From NCBI GenBank assembly GCA_036245805.1, contig BTRK01000005.1, positions 21,800,984 through 21,864,983 of the forward strand: 64,000 nt of DNA. Reading direction: 5' to 3'. Below are positions 24,001 through 37,200 of this stretch, in pieces. A model generated the notes under the pieces. That model saw nothing but the letters and a program-made list of their open reading frames with translations, was not told where the DNA came from and made no database searches. The position numbers and the translations under genes are program-made. The stretch is from Pristionchus mayeri. Taxonomy: Eukaryota; Nematoda; Chromadorea; Rhabditida; Neodiplogasteridae. The number at the start of each line of letters is the position of its first letter. Within the stretch, counting starts at the first letter, position 1.

Positions 24001-24612
24001 TGCACTCCTCCAATATGGTAGTTGAGTGCGCCCCTTCTGCAGCTCATCTCTGGTCGGTCGAGGGAAGGGAGGGAAGGGAAGGGAGGGAATTGCAGGAGTC
24101 GTGCCGAGTCCAAGTTGGAGAAGCTGTCTCTTTACACCGGCATGACTTGTGATGGAGAAGAATCATGCTGCAGCAAGTATCAACTGTACAAGGCATTCCT
24201 GGATGCAACCCCCCAATTCCCCAGAGGAATGGCCTACAATGAGGTATCAGTATTGAAGTCAATCTAGCATTAATCATCCATATTAACTAAGTATTTTCAT
24301 GGCCGAAAATAGAGAGTTTCACTCGATGAGAAGGGATGAATATACACATTGTCGCTCCATGAGTTGTATTGCTAGCATGTCACCAGTATCTTATCACTTT
24401 AATTTATGATAACATTGAAGGGAAATAGTAAATTTGATTTAGGCAAAGAATATGGCGGGAGGTTACATCTCGTCTAAAGAGCTCTTCTACCATGAGATGG
24501 TCAAGGTAAGAAATGGACGCATCACGTGTAATAATTGTTCTTCATATTTCAGGCCGGATTGGGGAAATGGAGTGGAATCGGCGGGTTGGGAGATCGTTTT
24601 GTTATCGGATAA
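9064..24612 (+). CDS. adr-1: ADAR-family protein, four dsRBDs, deaminase domain lacking catalytic residues
   Basis: Exons: 9064-9234, 9277-9347, 9391-9484, 9556-9630, 9678-9749, 9808-9941, 10006-10089, 10406-10505, 16857-16974, 17304-17395, 18420-18512, 18623-18687, 21427-21529, 21599-21744, 21815-21875, 22024-22155, 22199-22335, 22388-22505, 22824-22859, 22907-22928, 23857-24052, 24096-24243, 24443-24505, 24553-24612; all junctions in frame, 796 aa. dsRBD1 about residues 58-137 (SKKNAK), a TPMKKRKV nuclear-signal-like stretch at 157-162, divergent dsRBD2 162-250, dsRBD3 268-337, dsRBD4 338-424 (SKKEAK). Deaminase domain 425-796: the FRLK, VADKIFKW, GMQGSLLT and AGLGKW landmarks align with ADARs, but the HAE active-site triad aligns with D513-S514-V515 and the PCGD zinc cysteine with P564. 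C. elegans ADR-1 is likewise a non-catalytic dsRNA binder that modulates editing by ADR-2 (established knowledge). Expected role: nuclear dsRNA binding, not deamination. Family secure; exons 18-19 least certain. Confidence 0.9.
10142..10290. mobile_element. MITE, AAGTTACCC family, copy c
   Basis: Lies in intron 7 of the adr-1-like gene (10090-10405). The ends TTTAAAGTTACCC and GGGTAACTTAAA enclose longer complementary arms (AAATTATTTGAATTT and AAATTCAAATAATTT). It carries the family's GAGAGAGTATGCAAAA block. Confidence 0.75.
12200..13200. repeat. Inverted repeat built on a tRNA-derived SINE-like unit
   Basis: A segment containing an A-box-like TGGTGTAGTGGC and a B-box-like GGTTCGTATCC, about 45 nt apart, occurs forward at 12412-12480 and reversed at about 12950-13015. 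Flanks such as CTCACATTCTCCAATCACC are mirrored too. The tRNA-like part has no plausible cloverleaf, so this is a SINE or tRNA relic rather than a tRNA gene. A third copy lies at about 16050-16120, in the right arm of the larger palindrome. Confidence 0.65.
12748..16317. repeat. Giant palindrome, 1.67-kb gapless arms
   Basis: Left arm 12748 to about 14421, right arm about 14644-16317, loop about 220 nt. Mirrored positions always sum to 29065 (13580/15485, 13872/15193, 12842/16223), so the arms contain no net indels over 1.67 kb, and the peptides read from the two arms are identical where compared. The core from about 13703 to 15362 begins and ends with AACACGGGTCTCCTGTAAAA-type termini, also seen in the foldback at 53424-55094. 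Confidence 0.92.
16320..16631. repeat. Extra partial copy of the palindrome right arm
   Basis: Sequence from GAAATTCAGTTTTTCGC to CAGGAGACCCGTGTTAA repeats about 310 nt of the right arm (compare 15036-15362) in direct orientation, with a short internal deletion in the CTAGTAGCC region. It shows that the locus has also been duplicated directly. Confidence 0.75.
17402..17996. repeat. 33-bp minisatellite, 18 copies
   Basis: A 33-bp unit (core GGGGACCTGGATGGCTCC) repeats 18 times, starting six bases into intron 10 of the adr-1-like gene. Units differ mainly by one C/T position, giving alternating pairs (two C-type, two T-type), which suggests a 132-bp higher-order unit. It is open in several frames because 33 is divisible by 3. 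In the exon-10 frame it encodes an 11-residue repeat, HVSSKGTWMAP. Confidence 0.95.
18688..21426 (+). other. Intron 12 of the adr-1-like gene with nested foldbacks
   Basis: A 2.7-kb intron that splits dsRBD4 (between the KYFK and FKCVVGG segments). It holds G/C homopolymer runs at 19698-19741 and a set of nested inverted repeats from about 19730 to 21345. No exon was found in it. Confidence 0.7.
19730..21345. repeat. Nested foldback element in intron 12
   Basis: The outer arms pair about 19740-20330 with about 20360-21340 (for example AGTACCATAACCAATCGAT at about 19791 against ATCGATTGGTTATGGTACT at about 21262). The centre, near 20350, lies between mirrored GTGTTTCACTC blocks. A second palindrome (about 20935-21190, arms containing CCCAGTTCCATGGGTCAGAT) is inserted in the right arm. 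Confidence 0.85.
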
Positions 24613-24901
24613 TTGGGACTCCTCCCCTCTTCTATTCTCTGTCCATTCTTCCTTCTTCGTCTATATTTGCTCCGCCCCCTTTACTCCTTTCCGTCTCTTT
24701 CCCTCTTCCATCTCCCCCCTTATTCCCGCCCTCTCCTTACTTACTGTATCCCATTTTCAAACTCTCCCCTCATACAGTTTATTCGGTTCAATGTATACAG
24801 CAGTTGATTTGATGTAGTAATCATTCGTTCTATCGTTCTTCTTCCTATTCATGTTGTACTTGTCATTCCCATCTCAACGTTATAATAAAGTATTTTGGGA
24901 G
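24613..24901 (+). promoter_or_regulatory. 289-nt gap between adr-1-like and ztf-11 genes
   Basis: The gap is pyrimidine-rich. An AATAAA at 24884-24889 ends only 12 nt before the ztf-11 ATG and is the only polyadenylation-like hexamer seen in the gap. The ATG is directly preceded by TTTTGGGAG. Same strand and close spacing are compatible with an operon-type arrangement, which is inference. Confidence 0.45.
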
Positions 24902-26259
<1,358 letters not shown>

Positions 26260-28348
26260 TCTCCCAGCTGCTGCCATACTTGGACTGTAGAAGGGAAAGA
26301 GAGGCAAAGTATGCACCTGCCCACCCCATCCCTCCCCCCTCCCCCCACCCCTCTCCCCCCGTCCCTCTCCACTTAACTTCATCCCATCTTCAACATACAG
26401 TAATCACACCTTCGCACGGAAAGAATGAGGCATATGAATCCTACCTTGTCTTTATCCCCCTCCCCTTCTGCTCACTCTTTCCTTTTTCGCTCTTTCCCCC
26501 TCCACTCTCTCTTCCTAGTAAGCACTACGGTATATGAGTAGTTAAGAGTAAGAAATAGAATCTCTCAAGTAACTTGAGTAACTCTTTCTATCAAGTGGCA
26601 TTGTTTCCTTAACTCTCTCGATCCATTTGAGTCTCCTTCCATTTCCCCTTCATGCCATATCAATTCACTTTTGACGCACTTTCCCTTTTCTCCGGTCTTA
26701 CTGCTTTGGCTTCTCAAATTCTGGTTCGACGATAAAACGTATTGGCATTATTCGTGAGTCTCAAGGGGAATCCTTTTATAGGGAGAGAGAGAGCAAGTAT
26801 GGGATAGGGTCAATGAACACCTGCCACATCTGTCGTATAATGAGTAGAAGAAGGAGAGAACTCCAACTTATCCCCTCCCCCTTCAAGATACGGGTTACGG
26901 GGGATATATATATCGGTCTTCCAAAGCTGGTAGGTCATAACTCGGTCCAACATGCAAATTTCGAAAAATGAAGTGGATGGCATAGTTTCGCATCATCACT
27001 ATGCAATTGCCAGAAATTGTTGTGCAACCTCGATATACGCATCGTATTCCTCGATGAATCATCTCATCTACAACAAAAGTTATAACAGAACTTCAAATCG
27101 TATTTTCCCCGCCCTCACTCAGTACGACTGGTTCCAGCGAAATCCGTGAGAAAAATTTGTTTCCTGTCGCATCGGTTCCTTCATTCTTACAAGAGATCCG
27201 TGATATGTAATAATAATAATAATAATAATAATAATCATAATAATTTATCTACGCCCGAAACGCTACAATACCATGAAACAACTAGTGATTAATGATTGCA
27301 GAAGGTAGGGAGAGATACAGGGTGCGGCATAAATATTGTGTCACTTTTCACTTTTAAAAATTCTGCCTATCCGCAGGCGCCAGTGTTTCAAATTTTAGAC
27401 ATATGTAGGCAAAGTACTTAAGCACCGTGTCTATAATTAGTAGCTAAATAATGCAATTATTTATAGAGTTATTACATCTAAAAACTTTCATTCCTCAAAT
27501 TATGTGTTTTTCGGATCTTAAACCTTTGTGTTACTTTATGCCCCCTTACTTCGAGGAGTTAGAAACAAGGGTCATAATTTTTTCCTAAGAAGTGTAACTA
27601 TTTACACGTTGAAAAGGGTGTTCAATTCCATGATCAGACCCGGCACTTTATTCATAAACGTTTTAAAATTAATTACATTTGAACGGCGCTCGAAAAATAT
27701 TTTCACGATTAAGAAGTTCTACTCTTTGAACATGCATGCTATTGAAATATTTCTATTTTCTGCGTGATACTCCATCATTCTATATTGCGGAAATGTATGC
27801 TATTCGCTCGGGAATATTGATCCGGAATCGGAACAAGTTGAAAAATGCTGCAGAGTGAAGATATTAGAGGTATTTCGATGAGCTTAGTTCTGTTCTACTG
27901 TTGTCAGAGATCCTGCACCGTAGTACATCCTATTATTCAATAGTGGTAGATATGTTCTACATATATTAATATTAAAATCTCACTCTCAATTGCACCTGTC
28001 TTTGGAATCGCTTTTTAGTTCAAAAATTGTGAACGGCGCAGTGAGTAAAATTTCAAAATCGTAATTGTCTCCATTTTATGAGGCTAACCATTCGTTTGAA
28101 GCCTACTTCTAATAAGTTAAAGGTAATATGCTGGGACATATTTAGGCTTAATACGGAAATCCGTCTCGAACTTTTTTCGCGTGATACAATTATAAATGTG
28201 TGACACAATATTTATGCCGCACCCTGTACAGGGAAAGAGTGGTATCTGCTAGATACTAGCTAGTGGTGCTGATTCTTAGTTTAATATCGAGGGAAGACGT
28301 TCCCTCTCCTTGGAGTTCATAAACTTATAAGGATGAACGAGGAATACT
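26260..28348. other. Intergenic, repeats only
   Basis: No gene recognised. Contains a foldback-family terminus fragment at about 27163-27198, a (TAA)n microsatellite at about 27211-27245 and one TIR element (listed separately). Confidence 0.6.
27318..28226. mobile_element. Non-autonomous TIR element with TA target duplication
   Basis: Left end CAGGGTGCGGCATAAATATT, right end its reverse complement, both flanked by TA. Length is 909 bp. TA duplication suggests a Tc1/mariner-type transposase acting in trans. The interior has no transposase-like frame. Confidence 0.85.
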
Positions 28349-29374
28349 ATCAGGTTGGCGGGAAAGTCTTTGTGTATGGATTTGTTTTAACACTGCTCGT
28401 CGAAAGTGCACTTTGGCGTCCCCTCGCTCCTAGTGAATAACAGTCAGTGATTGCCCTTTATAGTAATCAACTCGCCATTCCCTTTCCTTCAGTCAAGCTC
28501 TAGTACATCAATGATGTATGTTCCTGAAGCAACTCACTTCCGACACCTTCTGCTTTACCTCTCTCTATCCTACACAACGATGAAGGATTCGGGGACCTAC
28601 TGAAGAATGTTTATAACACACATGCCCCCTTTACAACACCTTCAGGAATTGGCTCCATCTCTTCGAAGAAACCGGCTTTTCCCTCAATGATCAGGATGGA
28701 TCTGGAAGACCGCATTAGTTGCATTTAGAGACTTAGAAGGAAGCTATTGAAGTGGACCCATTTCAAAGAGCCCGTGAAATGACTATTTCACTTAGAGTCC
28801 ACCATAGCACTGTCAAAGAAGGCTTGTGATCTCTTGGAATTAGGAAATTTATCAGCCGATTCATATCCCATGATCTGAGCCTAGCCATTCTCCGAGGCGG
28901 GGATCAATGGCTGGAACGGCTCATAACGGGGAATGAGAAGTGGGTCCTCTACGACTACAACCACATGAGAGCCCAGCTGGTTGGAGAAGGAGAGACACCA
29001 CAGGGTGGCTCCAAACTTTACCTGAACCCCAAGAAAAACAAGCTGTCAATGTGGTGGGGAGTGGATGGCGTGATCTACTCGGAGCTACTCCCTGAGGACA
29101 TGGCAATCACCGGGGCCAAGTGCGTCACATAGCTACAGAATTTGATGTTGGATGTCGATCGTTCAAAGCTAAAGTACAAGAAAGTGTATAATCAGCAAAA
29201 TGACCCCCGTCCCCAGGTATCCATTCAAGTCAAGCAGGAACTGGCTGGATAGGGATGGATGGTTCTCCCTCACCCCCCGTATTCTCCTTGCATGGCCCCG
29301 TCTGATTACTGGCTTTTCGCAGACCTGGCTTATGTTCTTAGAGATAGGTCGTTCAATTATGGTGGAAGTCTCTC
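28349..29374 (+). pseudogene. Decayed mariner transposase, right end missing
   Basis: Starts with a mariner-like TIR (TCAGGTTGGCGGGAAAGTCT). Downstream, transposase signatures appear in shifting frames with stops: EKWVLYDY near 28940, SMWWGVDG near 29045, and [18 protein letters not shown] near 29265. The last corresponds to the family's HPPYSPDLAPSD motif. The element stops abruptly where ATP synthase alpha sequence begins and no right TIR is seen, so it was truncated by deletion or rearrangement. Non-functional. Confidence 0.88.
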
Positions 29375-29628
29375 TTGGAGGAGGATCGCTCACTGCTCTC
29401 CCTGTTATCGAGACCCAGGCCGGAGATGTCTCCGCTTACATTCCCACCAACGTGATTTCTATCACCGATGGTCAGATTTTCCTCGAGACTGAGCTCTTCT
29501 ATAAGGGAGTCCGACCAGCCATCAACGTCGGTCTCTCTGTATCCCGTGTCGGATCCGCTGCCCAGACGAAAGCCATGAAGCAGGTCGCCGGATCGATGAA
29601 GCTCGAGCTTGCTCAGTACCGTCAAGTC

Positions 29629-31703
29629 AAATACAAATACCAATAAAAACAACAAATTTTATTCCATCCATTCATAGTGCATATGAGGTGTGGTATGGTC
29701 CTTTGATGTAGTTGATGGAAGTTGCGTCGCTCCATGGCGGTTCGTCGTGTTGGGGGTCGAGGCAGTAGGGGTGGGATAAGATAAGACTAGATACGTAATA
29801 CTGAAGGGGGGGGGGGGGGTCTTTTTGGGTAAGGGAAAGTACATATGCACGAAATTTATGTGCAGGGGAAGATACAATATCATAAGATAGATTATTCCAA
29901 ACATTAATAGTTCTACTTACAACAGTAGAATGAGTGCTTTTAATTAGATAGGGAATCGAAAGCCGTAAGGGGTGTGCTGAGCGAAGGTTATGAGAGATCG
30001 GTGAAACTCGAAATAAGAATGAATTATCCAATTTATAATTCCCATGAACACAGTTATGCAGAAATAGAAGGTCTGTGATGATCCTTTTGTGCTCTCTCTC
30101 AAAATCGAGTTAGAATCCCCATTCTTGGGAATGGTGAGAAAATCCCCAAACCTGTTCTAATCATTTTTAGCCATCATAAGGCATGCCTGAACGGCCCCCA
30201 ACGTATTAGTTTGCATAGTTCATTTTGAAGCTCCCTGCAGCATGTCGCACATCGGCAGCTTCTACTTTGAGAGCGATTTTCTCCTTTCTGGTTCAAGATA
30301 CCCGAAAATCAACCTCTGAGTGACCCCGGATCATTTTTCGAGCTCTATCGATCGGTATGTTCCATATCGCGTAAAAGTTGGTTTGAACCGAGCTACACCT
30401 CAGGCTACTTTTCTCAAAAATGTAGGCAAAGGAGCAGGAATAACTTTCACAGTGTGTGCAGGTCAGCAAGGGCTATCGAATAAGGTGCTTGCGCCAAAAA
30501 TAGCATCTCACCTATGCGAGTTATACACTTTTTACATTTTTGAATCATTTGAAATCATTTCATTGCACACCTCACAGTGCAGTTATGAGTGCGGGGGTGA
30601 AATGATCTCATTTCTTTGTTCGATCGACTCATTCCATTCAACGCGCTCAAAATTGCACGGTGAGGTGTGAAATGAAATGATTTCAAACGATTCAAAAATG
30701 TAAAAAGTGGATTACTCGCATAGGTGAGATGTTATTTTTGGCGCAAGCACCTTATTCGATAGCCCTTGCTGACCTGCACACACTGTGAAAGTTATTCCTG
30801 CTCCTTTGCCTACATTTTTGAGAAAAGTAGCCTGAGGTGTAGCTCGGTTCAAACCAACTTTTACGCGATATGAAACATACCGATCGATAGAGCTCGAAAA
30901 ATGATCCGGGGTCACTCAGAGGTTGATTTTCGGGTATCTTGAACCAGAAAGGAGAAAATCGCTCTCAAAGTAGAAGCTGCCGATGTGCGACATGCTGCAG
31001 GGAGCTTCAAAATGAACTATGCAAACTAATACGTTGGGGGCCGTTCAGGCATGCCTTATGATGGCTAAAAATGATTAGAACAGGTTTGGGGATTTTCTCA
31101 CCATTCCCAAGAATGGGTATTCTAGCTCGATTTTCTCATGATAGGCGTGATACATCGCTAACGGTAAGATAAAAGCCTTATAAGCTTTCAGGTTTATGTA
31201 TTTGTGGATCGGAACTCCTAAACGATTTGAAGAGAACATTAATCTTAGCTCGTACTTTAGTATCAATTTTTTGGATGTGGGCCCTGAAGGTAAGGTCGGG
31301 AGACATAAGAATTCCAAGATCTTTTACTACATTCACAGCTGCAAGAGTGGTATTGCCCAAATCGTATTTTTCATGTGCTCTTAAAGGTCCATAATGCATA
31401 ACAGAGCACTTAGTTTCTGACAGATTCATGTTCCACCGCGCAGCCCAAGATGCTATGTCATCGATAGTTTGTTGTAAAAGAGTAGAGAATTTTGGCACTT
31501 CAGCGAAGATTTTTAGGTCATCAGCATAGATACCGTACTTAATCTCAGACGGGATTATATATCGCAAGTCGTTAATAAAAAGATTAAATAGGAGAGGGCC
31601 AATGCACGAACCTTGTGGAACGCCAGATATAACTGTGATTGGTTGAGATAGCGACTTATTCACCAACACAAACTGTTTCCGATCAGAAAGATAATCTCTG
31701 AAA
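29629..31703 (-). mobile_element. CR1/Jockey-like non-LTR retrotransposon fragment in the atp-1 copy
   Basis: Minus-strand reverse-transcriptase signatures: SGVPQGSCIGPLLFNLFIND and GIYADDLKIFAEV (the YADD catalytic motif) at about 31400-31640, and a C-terminal SRTINVWNNLSYDIV segment at about 29850-29930, as in CR1/Jockey ends. It splits the atp-1 coding sequence between the codons for RQV and AAF. The 5' end is truncated, the reading frame is broken, and a palindrome has been inserted in its middle. Confidence 0.8.
30119..31116. repeat. 1-kb palindrome inside the CR1-like element
   Basis: The arms (about 490 nt each) mirror around 30617. For example, identical short frames start at 30320 forward and at 30915 reverse. 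The retroelement's reverse-transcriptase frame resumes on the other side, so this is a foldback element nested in a retrotransposon nested in an atp-1 copy. Confidence 0.9.
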
Positions 31704-32029
31704 GCCGCTTTTGCTCAATTCGGATTTGATCTCGACGCCGCCACTCAGCAGAACCGTGGAGTTCGCCTTACCGAGCTTCTTAAGCAGGGACAGTACGTGC
31801 CGATGGCAATCGAGGAGCAGGTTATTTGTTTTCCCTTGTTGCTTAAAATAATAGATTAATATAATAATTTTTCTTTCATAGAGGCCGATATATTTCAATA
31901 AATCTTGGAATTTCCTAAATAGAATCATATTTTTGTGTGATTAAAGCTATTGAAGGTTGATTACTCAGGTCACCGTCATCTACGCAGGTGTGAAAGGACA
32001 TCTCGACAAGCTTGACCCGTCTCAGATCA

Positions 32030-34203
32030 ATCAATCAATTTAATCAATCAATTTATCATGTCAGGCAATAGGTGCTCAGATGAGGATGGGGCGGTACTCT
32101 TCATAAGTTGCATTCCACCAGTGTTTGCCAATAGCTCGGGTCAAATCATCTCTCCATCGTATGTGAGGCTTCCCAGGGGGGCGCTTCCTATTGTATGGCG
32201 TCCACACCGTAGTGGCACGGCTCCACTGCTCCAGTCCCATTCTCCTGACCTTGAGGGCCCAGCGCGCTTTCCTTTTCAGTCCTTCCTCGATCCAATCCCT
32301 CAGCTTCGTGATCCCCCGCACGCGTTCATTCCTCCAGCGATCTTTCAGCGTGACTCCCAACATCTTCCTCTCCATCTTTCTTTGGGTAACACTCAGCCGC
32401 TCTTTCTCACTCGCCCTCAGCGCCCAAACTTCGCTTCCGTAGAGTACGGTAGCCGTGACGCAGCTCTCGAAGACTCTTCTCCTGGTCTTGATGGGTAGAA
32501 TGCGGGAGGACAGCAGATGGGAGAGCTTGCTCCAGGCGAACCACCCTAGTCGAATCCTGTGTTCGATCTCGTCAGAGTGATCAAGTGGGAGACTGATCTT
32601 CCCTCCGAGATAGGTGGCTGATTCAACGAAATCGAACTGTAGATTGTCGATAATGATTGGATTTCGGGTTGTTGTACAGGAGGTGAGTAGGTTGGTTTTA
32701 TTTGAATTCACCTCGAGACCAACTCTACGGCAAGCGTCCATCAGCTTTTTCAGCATTCTCTCCATTTCCGGGCGAGACTTCGCAACAAGAGCTACGTCAT
32801 CGGCGTATTCCAAGTGGCAAAAATTCCTTCCATCAATTCGAATCCCGTCGTTCTCCCAGTCGATGTCATTCATGGCTGAGCGAAGCACTGCATTGAAGAG
32901 ACGAGGGGAGAGGGTATCCCCGTGCCTGACTCCTCTTCGCACAGTGACTGGTACGAGTTCCTCGTTTACTCTGATGAGTGTAGAGGAAGTCTCGTAGATG
33001 CGGCGCAGCAGGTGGACGAGGGTAGGATGGGCTCCGAACGAGTAGAGGGCTTGCCAACATGCACTCCATTCCACGCAATCGAATGCTTTCTTGAAGTCGA
33101 CGAATGCGAAATAGACCGGGATACCGTATTCCGAGGTTCTTTCTGCGACCTGCTTGATGGAATGCAGGTTGTCGAGGGTGCTGTACCCGCTCCGGAAACC
33201 GGTTTGGGTGGACAACTCAGTCTCTTCGAGCACCGCCTCGAGTCTTTTCAGAATCACCTTGGTCATGGTTTTCAGGGTTACGGTGAGCAAGGAGATGGGG
33301 CGGAAGTTTCCGACGTTGGTGGGATCTCCTTTCTTGTGCAGAAGAGTAACCACTGCTTCGGTCAAATCGCGTGGGACGGCTTCATCTTCTACCAGATAGT
33401 TGAGGAGATCAGCGATGATGGGGGCGAGGTGGTGTCGCGAGTGGAATAGCATATCAGGGAGAATGCCATCCGACCCGGGGGAGTGACCACACTTGAGTAG
33501 AGACATCGCTTCGCTGACCTCATCGGGTAGGAAGGGCGGAAGAGGATCGGGTGGTTGAGGGGGGATTGCGAGTGGGACCTGAACTGCAGGGGTGTAGAGA
33601 TCCTCGAAGAAGCGCTGGACAGCTGTCTCGGTGGCTGCTTGAGAGAGAGCACCAGTGACAGGGTCGGGGACGAGGAGGCGCTTCTTTGAGGTGTGCAGAC
33701 TCAGCATGCTCTTCACTATGCTCCTTCCCATGGTTGCTGCTTGCCGTGCTTGTGCCTCCTTTCGCTTCCTGATGTCATCGACGAGACTCGTCCGGGCAGC
33801 TTTGCAGGCAACGGAGTAGGCTTCAGTTCCTTGGGGATTGGATTGCAATTGATGCCGCATCGCGAGGAGCTTCCGTGTTCCACTCGAGATCCAAAGCGGG
33901 GATTGGCGCTTCCTCCAACAGTTCATTGCCGCGGTCTCCGTGAAAGCCTTGACCATAGAGTAGGCATCGGCGGCAGAACTGGGTCGGGCAAGGGGCAGTG
34001 ACGCAAGAAGGGATGCGTTGGCAGTAAAAGCAGATCGATCGAAATCTAACCGCTCCCTGCATCTTTTCTGCCTCATCTTGCCAGGGAGGGAGAGGCACAT
34101 CCGGACAAGGCGATGGTCGGAGTCAAACTCAAACCGGTCAATGACTCCGCAATTGACTACTCTCGCTGTGGTGGGCGCTGCAACGTAGTCAATTTGGGTC
34201 CCT
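32030..34203 (-). mobile_element. 5'-truncated RTE-type retrotransposon, intact RT frame
   Basis: A minus-strand frame stays open from 34203 to 32076 (674 aa from the first ATG at 34100). Upstream of that ATG lies the end of an endonuclease domain (SDHR motif), so 5' truncation fell inside the endonuclease, typical of target-primed reverse transcription. Reverse-transcriptase motifs: GFRSGYSTLDNL, FVDFKKAFDCV, GVRHGDTLSPRLFN, LEYADDVAL. Short A/T-rich tandem repeats (ATCAATCAATTTA type) form the 3' tail at 32026-32060, as in RTE elements. An 11-bp target duplication, GTCTCAGATCA, flanks it (32019-32029 and 34204-34214), inside an atp-1 exon. Cannot move on its own. Confidence 0.92.
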
Positions 34204-37200
34204 GTCTCAGATCACGAGGTATTTTTTTCGTTAAGTTAGGTTGTTATTAATTAATGCCGTGATGACACTCCTAGACAATCACCATATTTCTGTTTACCAT
34301 TTTATTTGCAGATTCGAGAGATTACGAGTCGAACCCTACCACTACACGATGTCATTCATGGCTGAGCGAAGCACTGCATTGAAGAGACGAGGGGAGAGGG
34401 TATCCCCGTGCCTGACTCCTCTTCGCACAGTGACTGGTACGAGTTCCTCGTTTACTCTGATGAGTGTAGAGGAAGTCTCGTAGATGCGGCGCAGCAGGTG
34501 GACGAGGGTAGGATGGGCTCCGAACGAGTAGAGGGCTTGCCAACATGCACTCCATTCCACGCAATCGAATGCTTTCTTGAAGTCGACGAATGCGAAATAG
34601 ACCGGGATACCGTATTCCGAGGTTCTTTCTGCGACCTGCTTGATGGAATGCAGGTTGTCGAGGGTGCTGTACCCGCTCCGGAAACCGGTTTGGGTGGACA
34701 ACTCAGTCTCTTCGAGCACCGCCTCGAGTCTTTTCAGAATCACCTTGGTCATGGTTTTCAGGGTTACGGTGAGCAAGGAGATGGGGCGGAAGTTTCCGAC
34801 GTTGGTGGGATCTCCTTTCTTGTGCAGAAGAGTAACCACTGCTTCGGTCAAATCGCGTGGGACGGCTTCATCTTCTACCAGATAGTTGAGGAGATCAGCG
34901 ATGATGGGGGCGAGGTGGTGTCGCGAGTGGAATAGCATATCAGGGAGAATGCCATCCGACCCGGGGGAGTGACCACACTTGAGTAGAGACATCGCTTCGC
35001 TGACCTCATCGGGTAGGAAGGGCGGAAGAGGATCGGGTGGTTGAGGGGGGATTGCGAGTGGGACCTGAACTGCAGGGGTGTAGAGATCCTCGAAGAAGCG
35101 CTGGACAGCTGTCTCGGTGGCTGCTTGAGAGAGAGCACCAGTGACAGGGTCGGGGACGAGGAGGCGCTTCTTTGAGGTGTGCAGACTCAGCATGCTCTTC
35201 ACTATGCTCCTTCCCATGGTTGCTGCTTGCCGTGCTTGTGCCTCCTTTCGCTTCCTGATGTCATCGACGAGACTCGTCCGGGCAGCTTTGCAGGCAACGG
35301 AGTAGGCTTCAGTTCCTTGGGGATTGGATTGCAATTGATGCCGCATCGCGAGGAGCTTCCGTGTTCCACTCGAGATCCAAAGCGGGGATTGGCGCTTCCT
35401 CCAACAGTTCATTGCCGCGGTCTCCGTGAAAGCCTTGACCATAGAGTAGGCATCGGCGGCAGAACTGGGTCGGGCAAGGGGCAGTGACGCAAGAAGGGAT
35501 GCGTTGGCAGTAAAAGCAGATCGATCGAAATCTAACCGCTCCCTGCATCTTTTCTGCCTCATCTTGCCAGGGAGGGAGAGGCACATCCGGACAAGGCGAT
35601 GGTCGGAGTCAAACTCAAACCGGTCAATGACTCCGCAATTGACTACTCTCGCTGTGGTGGGCGCTGCAACGTAGTCAATTTGGGTCCCTGTCTCAGATCA
35701 CGAGGTATTTTTTTCGTTAAGTTAGGTTGTTATTAATTAATGCCGTGATGACACTCCTAGACAATCACCATATTTCTGTTTACCATTTTATTTGCAGATT
35801 CGAGAGATTACGAGTCGAACCCTACCACTACACGATGTCATTCATGGCTGAGCGAAGCACTGCATTGAAGAGACGAGGGGAGAGGGTATCCCCGTGCCTG
35901 ACTCCTCTTCGCACAGTGACTGGTACGAGTTCCTCGTTTACTCTGATGAGTGTAGAGGAAGTCTCGTAGATGCGGCGCAGCAGGTGGACGAGGGTAGGAT
36001 GGGCTCCGAACGAGTAGAGGGCTTGCCAACATGCACTCCATTCCACGCAATCGAATGCTTTCTTGAAGTCGACGAATGCGAAATAGACCGGGATACCGTA
36101 TTCCGAGGTTCTTTCTGCGACCTGCTTGATGGAATGCAGGTTGTCGAGGGTGCTGTACCCGCTCCGGAAACCGGTTTGGGTGGACAACTCAGTCTCTTCG
36201 AGCACCGCCTCGAGTCTTTTCAGAATCACCTTGGTCATGGTTTTCAGGGTTACGGTGAGCAAGGAGATGGGGCGGAAGTTTCCGACGTTGGTGGGATCTC
36301 CTTTCTTGTGCAGAAGAGTAACCACTGCTTCGGTCAAATCGCGTGGGACGGCTTCATCTTCTACCAGATAGTTGAGGAGATCAGCGATGATGGGGGCGAG
36401 GTGGTGTCGCGAGTGGAATAGCATATCAGGGAGAATGCCATCCGACCCGGGGGAGTGACCACACTTGAGTAGAGACATCGCTTCGCTGACCTCATCGGGT
36501 AGGAAGGGCGGAAGAGGATCGGGTGGTTGAGGGGGGATTGCGAGTGGGACCTGAACTGCAGGGGTGTAGAGATCCTCGAAGAAGCGCTGGACAGCTGTCT
36601 CGGTGGCTGCTTGAGAGAGAGCACCAGTGACAGGGTCGGGGACGAGGAGGCGCTTCTTTGAGGTGTGCAGACTCAGCATGCTCTTCACTATGCTCCTTCC
36701 CATGGTTGCTGCTTGCCGTGCTTGTGCCTCCTTTCGCTTCCTGATGTCATCGACGAGACTCGTCCGGGCAGCTTTGCAGGCAACGGAGTAGGCTTCAGTT
36801 CCTTGGGGATTGGATTGCAATTGATGCCGCATCGCGAGGAGCTTCCGTGTTCCACTCGAGATCCAAAGCGGGGATTGGCGCTTCCTCCAACAGTTCATTG
36901 CCGCGGTCTCCGTGAAAGCCTTGACCATAGAGTAGGCATCGGCGGCAGAACTGGGTCGGGCAAGGGGCAGTGACGCAAGAAGGGATGCGTTGGCAGTAAA
37001 AGCAGATCGATCGAAATCTAACCGCTCCCTGCATCTTTTCTGCCTCATCTTGCCAGGGAGGGAGAGGCACATCCGGACAAGGCGATGGTCGGAGTCAAAC
37101 TCAAACCGGTCAATGACTCCGCAATTGACTACTCTCGCTGTGGTGGGCGCTGCAACGTAGTCAATTTGGGTCCCTGTCTCAGATCACGAGGTATTTTTTT

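Noticed and set aside
27211..27245. CRISPR-like or regulatory array
   Set aside because: Simple (TAA)n microsatellite.
32922..33449. Plus-strand open frames of 175 and 102 codons repeated four times
   Set aside because: They are antisense shadows of the minus-strand RTE reverse-transcriptase frame.
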